21,014 nucleotides of DNA from Spirochaetota bacterium (GCA_029561505.1 JAKQXK010000166.1:1-21014); one strand, 5' to 3'; counted from the first letter of the stretch, positions 1 through 7,222 are shown. Notes: generated from the letters alone by a model not told the origin. Program-made: numbers and translations.

Positions 1-2
1 TG

Positions 3-764
3 AATGACCTCGGCAGCCGTTTGGTCAAACCATTCGTCAAGAACCCTGCGCTGTTCTTTCTCAAACAATACCAGAAACAGGCCGACCTGATTTTCGTGCG
101 CACCCGCGAATTTTACGATCTGATGGTCAAAAAAGGCCACGACGAACGTAAGCTGCGCTATTACCCGGCGGGGGTCAACGCGCGCCACTGGAACCCGCAA
201 AACGCCGATCGCGCCTCTCTGGGTGAACACGGCATCGACCCCGAAATGACCGTCGTTATTTTTGTCGGGCGGATTACGAAAGTCAAAGACATTGAATTTT
301 TGTTGCGGTATTTCACCGAAGAAAAACCCGACAAGGCCGTTTGCGCCGTAATCGGTGGCGGCCCCGAAAAAGAACTCTACGAAAAAAAATACGCAGGTGA
401 TCGCATCAAATTTCTCGGTGTGCAGCGCGGTGCAGCTCTGCAAAAACTCTATGCCAGCGCTGACCTTTATGTTCTGCCTTCGGCGAGTGAAACACTCGGC
501 AAAACCGTGCTCGAGGCGATGGCGTCTGGCACGGGTGTCGTCGTCTCAGACAAGGGCGGCCCAAAAGACTACGTCACGCATGGCGAAAACGGCCTCGTCT
601 TCAAAGCGCACGACTATGACTCTTTCAGAGACACGATGAACGCGCTCTTCACTGACCGGGCACACATGAAGTCGCTGGGCATCAAGGGCCGCGAATCGAT
701 CAGCAACCATACCGACGAAAAACTGTTTGAGTCTTTCACGCGGCATATCGCCGAGTTGGTGTGA
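3..764 (+). CDS. GT4-family glycosyltransferase, C-terminal part (cut by left edge)
   Basis: The frame is open from the first bases of the window (codons at positions 3-20 precede the TTG at 21), so the gene starts upstream and only about 253 residues are visible. The visible part is the GT-B nucleotide-sugar-binding domain. VIFVGRITKVKD opens it, followed by IGGGPEKELYEKKY and then SETLGKTVLEAMASG with GGPKDYVTHGENGLVF. The paired glutamates of the SETLGKTVLE segment are the E-x7-E signature of retaining GT4 enzymes. Family members transfer a sugar from a nucleotide- or phospho-sugar donor to a lipid or glycan acceptor at the cytoplasmic face of the membrane. The wording around TVLEAMASG is closest to alpha-mannosyltransferase-like members, but donor and acceptor cannot be told from this part. 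The stop is TGA at 762-764, and the gene is followed by a gene-free 213-bp gap that contains a palindromic repeat. Confidence 0.88.
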   Translation, partial: NDLGSRLVKPFVKNPALFFLKQYQKQADLIFVRTREFYDLMVKKGHDERKLRYYPAGVNARHWNPQNADRASLGEHGIDPEMTVVIFVGRITKVKDIEFLLRYFTEEKPDKAVCAVIGGGPEKELYEKKYAGDRIKFLGVQRGAALQKLYASADLYVLPSASETLGKTVLEAMASGTGVVVSDKGGPKDYVTHGENGLVFKAHDYDSFRDTMNALFTDRAHMKSLGIKGRESISNHTDEKLFESFTRHIAELV

Positions 765-853
765 CAAGAATACAGCTACCTAAATCGATTCACGGCTGGC
801 CCGACTTTCTCGGCACCGCAGAGCGCAAGAAATCCGCGAAGCGGCGGAAGAAA

Positions 854-935
854 TAACCTCACCCCCCGTCCCCCTCGGCCGCAAGCGTCCCCGACGGCCC
901 ACAACGTGGAGAAGGGGGCCGGGGGGATGAGGTTA
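854..935. repeat. Palindromic repeat, family A, copy 1
   Basis: Imperfect inverted repeat in the gap between the glycosyltransferase and the toxin-antitoxin module. The left end TAACCTCACCCCCCG (854-868) pairs with CGGGGGGATGAGGTTA (920-935) with a single bulged base. Inside it a C-rich tract (869-876) faces GAAGGGGG. The ends CCTCACCCCC / GGGGG(A)TGAGG match the termini of the copy inside the Type ISP gene at 20048-20164, so they are members of one dispersed family. It lacks a downstream T-run, so it is not a classical terminator, although RNA across it would fold strongly. The remaining bases of the gap (765-853 and 936-977) show nothing I can identify. Confidence 0.75.
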
Positions 936-977
936 AATATTTCTTTACGCAACAATCCCCAGCGGCCATGAACGCAT

Positions 978-1193
978 ATGTCGACAGTCGTTGATGAAGC
1001 ACTGGCCATGCCCGTTGAAAAACGGGCAGAGCTGGCAAATCTGCTGCTGCAAAGCTTGAACCCCGCGAATACCGAAATTGAGCAGGCTTGGGCGAAAGAG
1101 GCCGAGGCACGGCTGGCTGCTTACCAGTCGGGTCAGCTGAAGGCGGTCGATGCCCGACAGAGCCTTGAGCAAATACGTTCTCGTTTGAAATGA
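978..1193 (+). CDS. Type II antitoxin, addiction-module component family (PF09720-like)
   Basis: A 71-residue protein that reads like the short antitoxins of the PF09720/TIGR02574 family. It opens VDEALAMPVEKRAELANLLL, continues with a helix-rich middle containing EQAWAKEAEARLAAYQSGQ, and ends EQIRSRLK. Proteins of this family sit directly upstream of a ParE/RelE-like toxin, bind and neutralise it, and usually repress their own promoter. The ATG at 978 was chosen because it gives the expected N-terminal length, although no good Shine-Dalgarno sequence precedes it. The stop overlaps the next start by four bases (ATGA, 1190-1193), which indicates translational coupling to the toxin. I saw no convincing promoter in the 42 bp between repeat copy 1 and the start. 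Confidence 0.85.
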   Translation: MSTVVDEALAMPVEKRAELANLLLQSLNPANTEIEQAWAKEAEARLAAYQSGQLKAVDARQSLEQIRSRLK

Positions 1194-1480
1194 AGCTGCA
1201 AATTCTCGAACCGGCGCTTGCCGAGTTAGATGAAGCGACCCAGTACTATGAGCGTCATGAACGCGATCTTGGAGAGAGCTTCCTAACGGAGTACGGCCAT
1301 TGTCTCGACCGGATTTCTCGTTTTCCGGATGCATGGAGTTTCGCCAGCGCAAATTGTCGCAAATGCCTTTTCAAGAGATTCCCTTATGCCGTCGTCTTCA
1401 GTGTCGTGGATGAAGTTATTCTGGTCATTGCGATTATGCATTTGAGCAGAGAGCCTGCGTACTGGGTAGAGCGTGTCTGA
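1190..1480 (+). CDS. ParE/RelE-superfamily toxin
   Basis: A 96-residue protein with the short alpha/beta fold of the ParE/RelE superfamily. The N-terminus KLQILEPALAELDEATQYY and the following ERHERDLGESFLTEYGHCLD form the two-helix part. RISRFPDAW and CRKCLFKRFPYAVVFSV supply the beta-sheet with the usual basic, aromatic edge, and the C-terminus IAIMHLSREPAYWVERV carries the H-x-x-R-x-P-x-Y-W ending typical of ParE-like members. ParE toxins poison DNA gyrase and RelE toxins cleave ribosome-bound mRNA; the sequence alone does not decide which. The ATG overlaps the antitoxin stop by four bases. The module is complete, with no frameshift or missing terminus, so it is probably functional. It is followed by a convergent lipoprotein gene after 89 bp. 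Confidence 0.87.
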   Translation: MKLQILEPALAELDEATQYYERHERDLGESFLTEYGHCLDRISRFPDAWSFASANCRKCLFKRFPYAVVFSVVDEVILVIAIMHLSREPAYWVERV

Positions 1481-1535
1481 AACATGTCACCCCTTCTCGG
1501 CGCCGGCGCTACGGCAAACAAAGTGAGTCTGCGGC

Positions 1536-1555
1536 TAAGGAGCTCAGTCGAAGGT
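1536..1555 (-). repeat. CTTCGAC-type dispersed repeat, family B, remnant
   Basis: In the short gap between two convergent genes, the minus strand reads ACCTTCGACTGAGCTCCTTA. GAGCTCAGTCGAAGG (plus, 1540-1554) matches GAGCTCGTCGAAGGG at 8320-8334 apart from a one-base indel. It looks like a single arm of the larger structure found downstream of mreB. The rest of the gap is GC-rich and contains the palindrome GCGCCGGCGC, but nothing shows a terminator with a T-run. Confidence 0.4.
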
Positions 1556-1569
1556 TAACGGGGGATGAT

Positions 1570-2121
1570 TTAACCACCCCAGCCATATTTCTTCTCAAAC
1601 TCGGCAAACTCAGCTTCAAGCCCATTCGCCTTGCAGCCCGCTTCGAGGTCTTTGCGCCAGTCTTGCAGGTTTTCAATGCCGTCGACAAGACCCTTCATCG
1701 CCTTGATCATTCCGGTGACGGCAGAGAAGCCTGAAGTCTCTTTTTCTAGCCCCGTTATTTTCTGAATACTTGCCTGAATTTCAGCGACGCCTGATTGCAG
1801 GTCGGTGTGCAGCCGCCGTACGTCTTCGGTTGAAGTCTGCATTTTGGCGAGGGCTTCGACGGCCTGCGCGAGTTTTTTGCTTTCATTGCCTTCATCAAAT
1901 TCGGGAATTTCTTCTTTGCCGGGTTGGTCGCTGCCTTCTTTTTGCTTGAACTTTTCGCTCAGCAACGCCATCAGCGGAAACAGGCTGCCGGCTTTCGGTA
2001 GTTCAACCTGCAGGTAGTGCTTGAGATCTGATTTGATCGCGTCGCTGGTGCCGACCTTTTTTTTACAGGCCAATAACGTGAGCAACACCAGCAAAGAAGG
2101 CAATGCGCGGCGCAGAATCAT
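1570..2121 (-). CDS. Predicted small lipoprotein with helical/coiled-coil body, function unknown
   Basis: The protein has 183 residues if started at the ATG at 2121. From there the N-terminus is a clear lipoprotein signal peptide: MILRRA, a hydrophobic LPSLLVLL core, then the lipobox LTLLAC followed by KKK. An upstream in-frame GTG at 2148 would add nine residues and lengthen the n-region, so I prefer the ATG; neither start has a good Shine-Dalgarno sequence. The mature part is strongly helical and charged. It includes a Lys/Glu/Asp-rich linker (KEGSDQPGKEEIPEFDEGNE) and a probable coiled coil around RRLHTDLQSGVAEIQASIQK. It ends EFEKKYGWGG. I recognise no catalytic motif or family. It is inferred to be anchored in the inner or outer membrane facing the periplasm. 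It lies downstream of the pirin/GNAT pair on the same strand (57-bp gap), but may be separately transcribed. Confidence 0.75.
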   Translation of the reverse strand: MILRRALPSLLVLLTLLACKKKVGTSDAIKSDLKHYLQVELPKAGSLFPLMALLSEKFKQKEGSDQPGKEEIPEFDEGNESKKLAQAVEALAKMQTSTEDVRRLHTDLQSGVAEIQASIQKITGLEKETSGFSAVTGMIKAMKGLVDGIENLQDWRKDLEAGCKANGLEAEFAEFEKKYGWGG

Positions 2122-2178
2122 GCACGCTGCTGCCGGGCAGAGCCGCACGCGTAAACTAAAAAAGGCGGCCGGCTGATG

Positions 2179-2646
2179 CTAGCTTACAAGCTTTCGTTGC
2201 ATAGCATAGTTGGTCAGCCCCTGCCCAGCTCGGTGCACTTCGTTTTCAGCGGTGATTGAAAAGCCATGTTTGCTAAAAAAGTCGCGGGCGGCCTTTGAAG
2301 CTTCAGTATAGAGATGCCCGAGGCGGCGTTCGTCTGCAATGGCGATTGCATGTTTGAGCAACGCGGTGCCAATGCCTTGGCCCTGGTATGCCGGGTGCAC
2401 GTAGGCGCAGTCGATATGGCCGTCGGCTTCGAGTTCGAGAAAACCCGCTACCTTGCTGTCAACAACGGCTACGAACGGCCGCTTGGCGGCAAGTCGCTGC
2501 TGCCAGAATTTTACATCGGCTGGCAGAGGTGCCCATGCATTCTTTTGCTCTGGCGTGTAAACGCTGTCGTCGATTGCGTGCACCGCGGCGCAGAAAATTT
2601 CGATGAGCGCTGCGGCGTCTGCCGGGTGGTAATCACGAACGGTCAT
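2179..2646 (-). CDS. GNAT-family N-acetyltransferase (YafP-like)
   Basis: A 155-residue single-domain GNAT protein. The acetyl-CoA-binding motif A is intact: VHPAYQGQGIGTALL with the Q/R-x-x-G-x-G/A element at residues 88-94. It follows the beta strands VAVVDSKVAGFLELEA and is followed by the C-terminal YTEASKAARDFFSKHGF segment typical of small GNATs. The beginning TVRDYHPADAAALIEIF is the usual first strand and helix. It resembles E. coli YafP and related stand-alone acetyltransferases, which transfer acetyl from acetyl-CoA to an amine, but the substrate cannot be predicted. The ATG at 2646 overlaps the stop of the pirin gene by four bases, so the two are translationally coupled and probably expressed together. 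Confidence 0.9.
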   Translation of the reverse strand: MTVRDYHPADAAALIEIFCAAVHAIDDSVYTPEQKNAWAPLPADVKFWQQRLAAKRPFVAVVDSKVAGFLELEADGHIDCAYVHPAYQGQGIGTALLKHAIAIADERRLGHLYTEASKAARDFFSKHGFSITAENEVHRAGQGLTNYAMQRKLVS

Positions 2647-3353
2647 ACCATCGGCACTTCGATCGCGAGTAGCCGCGCATCGCTAGTCACTTCGATGTCG
2701 ACCGCTTCGAGCCCCGATAGGCCGAGCGCGTCGCGTGTCTGCAGCGTTTCGCCTGCGACGAGCGCCGAACCTTTGATGACGAACAGATAGATGCCGGCAT
2801 TTTCGCCTTCAGGACTGATTTTCACTTTCGCGCCCGGGTCGAACACGCCCTGCCAGAACTGCGCTCGTTGGTTAATCCACAATACGTCTTTGTATTCTTG
2901 CCAGCTGACGAGTCTTATGAACTCATTGCGTTTTGCCTCGAGATCGAAACTGAGCTGGCCATAACGCGGTTCGATACCTTTTTTATCGGGCAGCACCCAG
3001 ATTTGCAGAAAGTTGACTTCTTGTGCTTTGTCGGGGTTAAACTCTGAGTGCATGATGCCGGTGCCTGCAGACATGATTTGCACGTCGCCGCTCAGAATCG
3101 TTTCGCTGCGCCCCGTCGAATCTTTGTGCGCGAGCGAGCCCGAGAGCGGTATCGAAACGATCTCCATATCTGAATGGCCATGCATGCCGAAGCCCATTCC
3201 GGGTGCGACACGGTCGTCGTTCAGCACGCGCAGCGCGCCAAAATTCATTCGATCTTTGTCGTGATACCCCGCGAAACTGAATGTGTGGCTGCTCTTCAGC
3301 CAACCATGATCGGCAAAGCCCCGGCTGGCCGCGCGGTGAATCATCTTTTGCAT
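2643..3353 (-). CDS. Pirin-family bicupin protein (YhhW-like)
   Basis: A 236-residue pirin. The N-terminal cupin contains RGFADHGWLKSSHTFSFAGY, GFGMHGHSDMEI and IMSAGTGIMHSEFNP. Counting from the ATG at 3353, the metal ligands are His58, His60, His102 and Glu104, matching the His-His-His-Glu set of E. coli YhhW. The second cupin (VFDPGAKVKISPEGENAG to the end) is degenerate, as usual. Characterised members are Fe-dependent and some show quercetinase activity in vitro; the physiological role is unclear. The start at 3353 (MQKMIHRAAS) fits family alignments, where M-x-x-V/I-I-H-x-A is common. The extra 16 residues possible from 3401 look non-genuine. A weak promoter candidate lies upstream at 3388-3416. 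Its stop overlaps the start of the GNAT gene. Confidence 0.92.
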   Translation of the reverse strand: MQKMIHRAASRGFADHGWLKSSHTFSFAGYHDKDRMNFGALRVLNDDRVAPGMGFGMHGHSDMEIVSIPLSGSLAHKDSTGRSETILSGDVQIMSAGTGIMHSEFNPDKAQEVNFLQIWVLPDKKGIEPRYGQLSFDLEAKRNEFIRLVSWQEYKDVLWINQRAQFWQGVFDPGAKVKISPEGENAGIYLFVIKGSALVAGETLQTRDALGLSGLEAVDIEVTSDARLLAIEVPMV

Positions 3354-3387
3354 GCCCCCAATGTAACAAAGCAGAGCGCTTCGGCGA

Positions 3388-3416
3388 AGTAAAATTCGCA
3401 TTTACGTCAGATGCAA
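3388..3416 (-). promoter_or_regulatory. Candidate sigma70-type promoter for the pirin gene
   Basis: On the minus strand, TTGCAT (3416-3411) and TTTACT (3393-3388) are separated by 17 bases. Each matches four of six consensus positions. The spacing would place a transcript start near 3381 and a leader of about 28 bases before the ATG at 3353. It lies in the roughly 98-bp divergent gap shared with the NfeD-like gene. This is pattern matching only. Confidence 0.3.
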
Positions 3417-3451
3417 TGAGGCGAAGCGAGCTCAAGGTATATTGTATATTT

Positions 3452-3904
3452 ATGGAAGAACTGACAAACTATGTTATCTGGCTCATCGGTGGATCTATAC
3501 TCGTTCTGCTCGAGTTTCTGATTCCGGGGCTGGTCGTCATTTTTCTGGGTCTTGGCGCTCTCATCACATCAGGGCTTTTGTATATAGGTTACATTCGCGA
3601 CCCCTGGCTCGCCATTGCGTGCTTCGCAGTTACATCGATTTTGATGCTTGTAACGCTGCGCAAAATGGTATTGCGGTTTTATCCGTCGCTCAGCGAAAAG
3701 GTTGAGACTGACGAAGATGTGCTGATTGTTGGTAAGCGGGCCGAAGCAATTTCAGTGCTCTCTGCGCACGACTACTCGGGCCGCGTCAAATATTCGGGCA
3801 CAACCTGGCCTGCACGCAGCGAAGCGGGCGAGATCGCAGAAGGTTCGCAGGTCGAGATCGTCGCGCAAGAAAATATTAACCTCGTCGTGCGCAAGACGGC
3901 GTAA
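3452..3904 (+). CDS. NfeD-like membrane protein with C-terminal OB fold
   Basis: A 150-residue protein of the short NfeD class (like E. coli YbbJ). Residues about 7-70 hold closely packed hydrophobic segments (YVIWLIGGSILVLLEFLIPG, then VVIFLGLGALITSGLLYIGY, then WLAIACFAVTSILMLVTL). The soluble C-terminus reads GKRAEAISVL, GRVKYSGTTWPARSE and GSQVEIVAQENINLVVRK, which is the OB-fold NfeD domain. Short NfeD proteins work with SPFH proteins encoded next to them, as here, and are thought to stabilise or recruit them in the membrane. The ATG at 3452 was chosen because the first membrane helix begins just after it; the longer frame from 3281 is antisense to the pirin gene. The spacing from AAGG (3434-3437) to the ATG is long, so the RBS is weak. 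The region TATATTGTATATTT just before the ATG is AT-rich. Confidence 0.87.
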   Translation: MEELTNYVIWLIGGSILVLLEFLIPGLVVIFLGLGALITSGLLYIGYIRDPWLAIACFAVTSILMLVTLRKMVLRFYPSLSEKVETDEDVLIVGKRAEAISVLSAHDYSGRVKYSGTTWPARSEAGEIAEGSQVEIVAQENINLVVRKTA

Positions 3905-3984
3905 TCTCTGGCAAAACGGCGGTTTCGTCGCGAAACAATTTCGCAATGCGTTTGACATGACGCATGCGCAGGGCAATTAGCCTC

Positions 3985-4938
3985 ATGGAAAATCTCGCAA
4001 CCGTCGTTGTGCTCGCCGTCTTCTTTCTGGTGCTGCGCATGTTTCGCATTATACCGATGCGCGCGCTCGCCGTAAAAGAAAGGCTGGGGGCGTTTAAAGG
4101 GGTTTTGAAGCCCGGCTTTCATTTTATAGTGCCTTTTATCGACCGCATAGCCTACGTGCACGATGCACGCGAGCAGGTAATCGACATACCGAAGCAGCGG
4201 TGCATCACCCGCGATAACGTTGAGGTCGATGTCGACGGCGTTGTTTACCTCAAGGTCGTCGATGCGCAGAAAGCGAGTTATGGCATCGGCAACTACCACG
4301 CCGCGGTGATCTCGCTGGCGCAGACGACCATGCGCTCTGAAATCGGCAAGATGGCACTCGACGATACCTTTCGCGAGCGCGACAAGATCAACGACAAGAT
4401 CGTTATGGAAATCGATAAAGCCTCTGAACCGTGGGGCATTAAGTTCATTCGCTACGAAATACGCACAATCGAACCTTCTGCCAACATGATGAACACCATG
4501 GAAAAGCAGATGGAAGCCGAACGCCAGAAACGCGCAGATATCACGCTCGCACAGGGCGAGAAGCAGGCGCGCATCAACGTGTCTGAGGGTGAAAAGCAGG
4601 CTGCGATCAATGTTTCAACGGGTGAAAAACAGAAGCGCATCAACGAAGCTGAAGGCCGCAGCAAAGAAATCACGCTGGTAGCCGAAGCGACGGCGAATGG
4701 CCTCAGGCGCATCGCGCAGGCAATCGGCCAACCCGGCGGCTCGTCGGCGGTGAAGATGCGTATCGTTGAACAGTTTCTCGAAGAATTCGGCAAAGTGCTC
4801 GCGCACTCTAAAGTCTCGGTCGTGCCTGGCCGCATCGCCGAGCTGCAGACCTATTTTCAGGGCCTCTCGACCCTCACCGGGCAGACGGCTGATGTCGCGA
4901 AAGCGGCGCAGCCACAACAACCAAGGAGCGCAAAATGA
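3985..4938 (+). CDS. SPFH/band-7 membrane scaffold protein (QmcA/slipin-like), first copy
   Basis: The protein has 317 residues from the ATG at 3985. An N-terminal membrane anchor (about 4-22, ATVVVLAVFFLVLRMF) is followed by the SPFH domain: IIPMRALAVKERLGAFKGVL, LKPGFHFIVPFIDRI, RCITRDNVEVDVDGVVYLKV and LDDTFRERDKINDKI, ending EPWGIKFIRYEIRTIEP. Residues 188-231 are four consecutive 11-residue repeats built on GEKQxxIN, which points to a long helical or hendecad coiled-coil region. A C-terminal region ends QQPRSAK. SPFH proteins oligomerise into membrane-bound rings or cages that organise membrane microdomains. An alternative ATG at 3964 would add seven residues without a better RBS. The stop overlaps the second SPFH gene by four bases. 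Confidence 0.92.
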   Translation: MENLATVVVLAVFFLVLRMFRIIPMRALAVKERLGAFKGVLKPGFHFIVPFIDRIAYVHDAREQVIDIPKQRCITRDNVEVDVDGVVYLKVVDAQKASYGIGNYHAAVISLAQTTMRSEIGKMALDDTFRERDKINDKIVMEIDKASEPWGIKFIRYEIRTIEPSANMMNTMEKQMEAERQKRADITLAQGEKQARINVSEGEKQAAINVSTGEKQKRINEAEGRSKEITLVAEATANGLRRIAQAIGQPGGSSAVKMRIVEQFLEEFGKVLAHSKVSVVPGRIAELQTYFQGLSTLTGQTADVAKAAQPQQPRSAK

Positions 4939-5861
4939 ATCCATTTGATATTATTGTCTGGGGCGGCATATTCGTCTATTTTCTCTTCAAGCTCGTGCGT
5001 TCGGTGCGCATTATTGAACCACGCAAAGCGGCGATTGTCGAGCGCCTGGGCAAGTACCACAAAACCCTGCTCAGCGGTTTTCATGTCATGGTGCCGTTTC
5101 TCGACAAGGTAACGTTTGATCAAGATCTGAAAGAAGAAGCGATGACGGTGCCGCCGCAAGACTGTTTCACGCACGACAACGTGAAGGTCGAGGTCGACGG
5201 CGTCATCTACATGATGGTCACCGACCCGATGCTCGCGAGCTATGGCGTAACCGATTTTCGCCAGGCGACCATTCAGCTGGCGCAAACAACGATTCGTTCA
5301 GTGATGGGTACGCTCGACCTCGACCGCACCTTTGAAGAGCGCGAGATGATTAACCAGAAAATCGTGAGCGTGCTTTCAGAAGTCGGCGAGACCTGGGGCA
5401 TTCGCGTGCTGCGCTATGAGATCAAGAACATCGTGCCGCCGGTTTCGGTGAAAAACGCGATGGAGCGCCAAATGACCGCAGAGCGCGAACGCCGCGCTCA
5501 GATTGCCCGCTCAGAAGGCGACATGCAGTCGAACATCAATAATTCAGAAGGCCTCATGACTGAACTCGTGAACCGCTCAGAGGGTGAAAAACAGCGACGC
5601 ATCAACGAGGCCGAAGGTCGCGCGAAAGAAATTGAAGCACTCGCCAACGCAACTGCGCAGGCGATCGAAGCGGTCGCTGCAGCGGTGCGCGAGCCAGGCG
5701 GCAACCAGGCAATGGCTTTGCGGTTGACCGAGTCATACCTCAGCAAACTTTCGGGCATTGCACGCAAAGACGCCACGGTGATTATTCCCTCTGACTTGAC
5801 GCGTCTAGACGAGCAGTTGGCGGCGCTGGGCCTCAAGTCATCGGCAAATAAAGAAAGTTGA
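4935..5861 (+). CDS. SPFH/band-7 membrane scaffold protein, second copy
   Basis: 308 residues, starting at an ATG that overlaps the previous stop and is preceded by a strong AAGGAG (4923-4928). The plan is the same as its neighbour: a short N-terminal hydrophobic anchor (IIVWGGIFVYFLFKLVRSV), then RIIEPRKAAIVERLGKYHKT, SGFHVMVPFLDKVTF, CFTHDNVKVEVDGVIYMMV and LDRTFEEREMINQKI, ending GETWGIRVLRYEIKNIVPP. Residues 193-236 contain four 11-residue repeats beginning SEG or AEG. The two proteins clearly arose by duplication but have diverged; for example LDDTFRERDKIN here reads LDRTFEEREMIN, and the C-termini differ. A tandem pair with NfeD suggests a hetero-oligomer comparable in principle to HflK/HflC. 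However, the closest sequence resemblance is to QmcA and slipins, and no adjacent FtsH protease is seen. Confidence 0.92.
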   Translation: MNPFDIIVWGGIFVYFLFKLVRSVRIIEPRKAAIVERLGKYHKTLLSGFHVMVPFLDKVTFDQDLKEEAMTVPPQDCFTHDNVKVEVDGVIYMMVTDPMLASYGVTDFRQATIQLAQTTIRSVMGTLDLDRTFEEREMINQKIVSVLSEVGETWGIRVLRYEIKNIVPPVSVKNAMERQMTAERERRAQIARSEGDMQSNINNSEGLMTELVNRSEGEKQRRINEAEGRAKEIEALANATAQAIEAVAAAVREPGGNQAMALRLTESYLSKLSGIARKDATVIIPSDLTRLDEQLAALGLKSSANKES

Positions 5862-7093
5862 CCCCTTTCGAACAAACAAATTTCTATCTCGCTAAGGCGT
5901 TTGCCGTCGCGAACCTCGGCGCTGATGTCGAGCGCATGCTGCTGACGCCGCGCCGTGAATTGCAGGTGAAACTCGTCGTTCAGCTCGACAGCGGTGCATT
6001 CAAGACTTTCACCGGTTTTCGCGTTCAGCACGATAACGCGCGCGGGCCGTTTAAAGGCGGTATTCGCTTTCACCACGAGGTCAACCTCGACGAAGTGCGC
6101 TCGCTTGCCTCGCTCATGACCTGGAAAACCGCCGTCGTCGATATTCCGTTTGGTGGGGCAAAGGGAGCTGTGCTCTGCAAACCTGCGGAGCTTTCTGCGA
6201 ATGAAAAACAGCGTCTGACGCGTGCGCTCGTGCGCGCGCTGCACGAAGTGATCGGCCCCGACAAAGATATACCCGCGCCCGATGTCGGCACCTCGGCGAG
6301 TGAAATGGGTTGGTTCGTCGATGAGTTCGAACTGCTGCACGGTTTTGCTCCCGGCGTTGTCACCGGTAAACCGCTGGCGCTCGGCGGCTCTCTGGGGCGC
6401 GACGCTGCGACAGGCCGGGGCACTCTCTTCGCGATTCGCGAAATTCTGCGGCTTGCGGGTGCGGGCGAAATTGCCGGCAAAACTTTTGCGGTGCAGGGGT
6501 TCGGTAACGTGGGTGCCTGGGCCGCGAGGCTCATTGCCGCTGAAGGTGGCCGCATTGTGGCGGTGTCAAACAGCAGAACCGGTGTCTATAACCAGAACGG
6601 CATCGACGCCGAATCGTTATGGCTAACGTACCAAAAGGGTGAGAAATCCTTCGCTGCTGGCGCGGGTGAACCGATCACGAACGCCGAGTTGCTCGCGGTT
6701 GATTGCGACGTGCTTGTGCCGGCAGCATTGGGGGGAGTTCTCACTGCAGAAAACGCCGGCCGCGTGCGCGCAAAATACATCGCCGAAGCCGCGAACCACC
6801 CAGTCACGCCTGAAGCTGACGAAATACTCAGAAAACGCGGTGTTTTGCTGATTCCCGATATACTCTGTAATGCCGGCGGCGTCACGGTTTCTTATTTTGA
6901 ATGGGTGCAGAACGCGCAGCGCGCCACGTGGACAGAGCTCAAGGTCAATGCCGAGCTTGAATTAAAGATGGCAGAGGCATGCCGTAGCGTCTGGTCGCTG
7001 TCGCAAGAGGCAAAAGTTGACCTCAGAACGTCGGCTTTTCTGCTCGCTATTCAGCGCGTCGTTGCAGCTACCCGTTTGCGCGGCTTTCATTAG
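5858..7093 (+). CDS. Glutamate dehydrogenase family (Glu/Leu/Phe/Val dehydrogenase), 411 aa
   Basis: Full-length hexameric-type amino acid dehydrogenase, most like glutamate dehydrogenase, which interconverts glutamate and 2-oxoglutarate plus ammonia. Substrate-site lysines are visible at Lys66 (GPFKGGIRFH), Lys90 (LMTWKTAV) and Lys102 (IPFGGAKGAV), with Asp142 in IPAPDVGTS. The Rossmann domain begins FAVQGFGNVGAWAARL. The strand that follows reads AVSNSRTGVYN, where NAD-specific enzymes usually carry Asp after the first Ser. This Asn and the nearby Arg may favour NADP or dual use (inference). EAANHPVTPEAD replaces the common EGANGPTTPEAD. The predicted start is TTG at 5858, overlapping the second SPFH stop (TTGA). 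The protein is the right length from there, and upstream bases show only a weak purine run. It is the last gene of the NfeD-SPFH cluster and followed by 129 bp before mreB. Confidence 0.92.
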   Translation: MTPFEQTNFYLAKAFAVANLGADVERMLLTPRRELQVKLVVQLDSGAFKTFTGFRVQHDNARGPFKGGIRFHHEVNLDEVRSLASLMTWKTAVVDIPFGGAKGAVLCKPAELSANEKQRLTRALVRALHEVIGPDKDIPAPDVGTSASEMGWFVDEFELLHGFAPGVVTGKPLALGGSLGRDAATGRGTLFAIREILRLAGAGEIAGKTFAVQGFGNVGAWAARLIAAEGGRIVAVSNSRTGVYNQNGIDAESLWLTYQKGEKSFAAGAGEPITNAELLAVDCDVLVPAALGGVLTAENAGRVRAKYIAEAANHPVTPEADEILRKRGVLLIPDILCNAGGVTVSYFEWVQNAQRATWTELKVNAELELKMAEACRSVWSLSQEAKVDLRTSAFLLAIQRVVAATRLRGFH

Positions 7094-7222
7094 CGGGTTT
7101 TTGAAAACGAAGCTGGCAGCCGGCGCCAAAACCGAAAATTCGAAAAGCCGGCAGCATTCGCCAAAAGTGTTTTTGGTTGTCAGGTTGTTGAGAGGCGAGG
7201 GTTAGCCTGATTAAAGGTATAT

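Noticed and set aside
945..1352. 135-codon open frame antisense to the toxin-antitoxin genes
   Set aside because: It overlaps two well-supported genes on the other strand, and the translated sequence has no recognisable pattern.
2314..2790. 158-codon plus-strand frame over the GNAT and pirin genes
   Set aside because: It is antisense to both of these strongly supported genes and shows no motif.
3438..3450. TATATT-type -10 element directly before the NfeD-like gene
   Set aside because: It would start transcription at or inside the start codon, and no matching -35 element is present; a leaderless transcript is possible but unsupported.
5498..6340. 280-codon minus-strand frame across the SPFH/dehydrogenase junction
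   Set aside because: Long antisense frames are expected in GC-rich genes. This one reads serine/alanine-rich shadow sequence and crosses two clear plus-strand genes.
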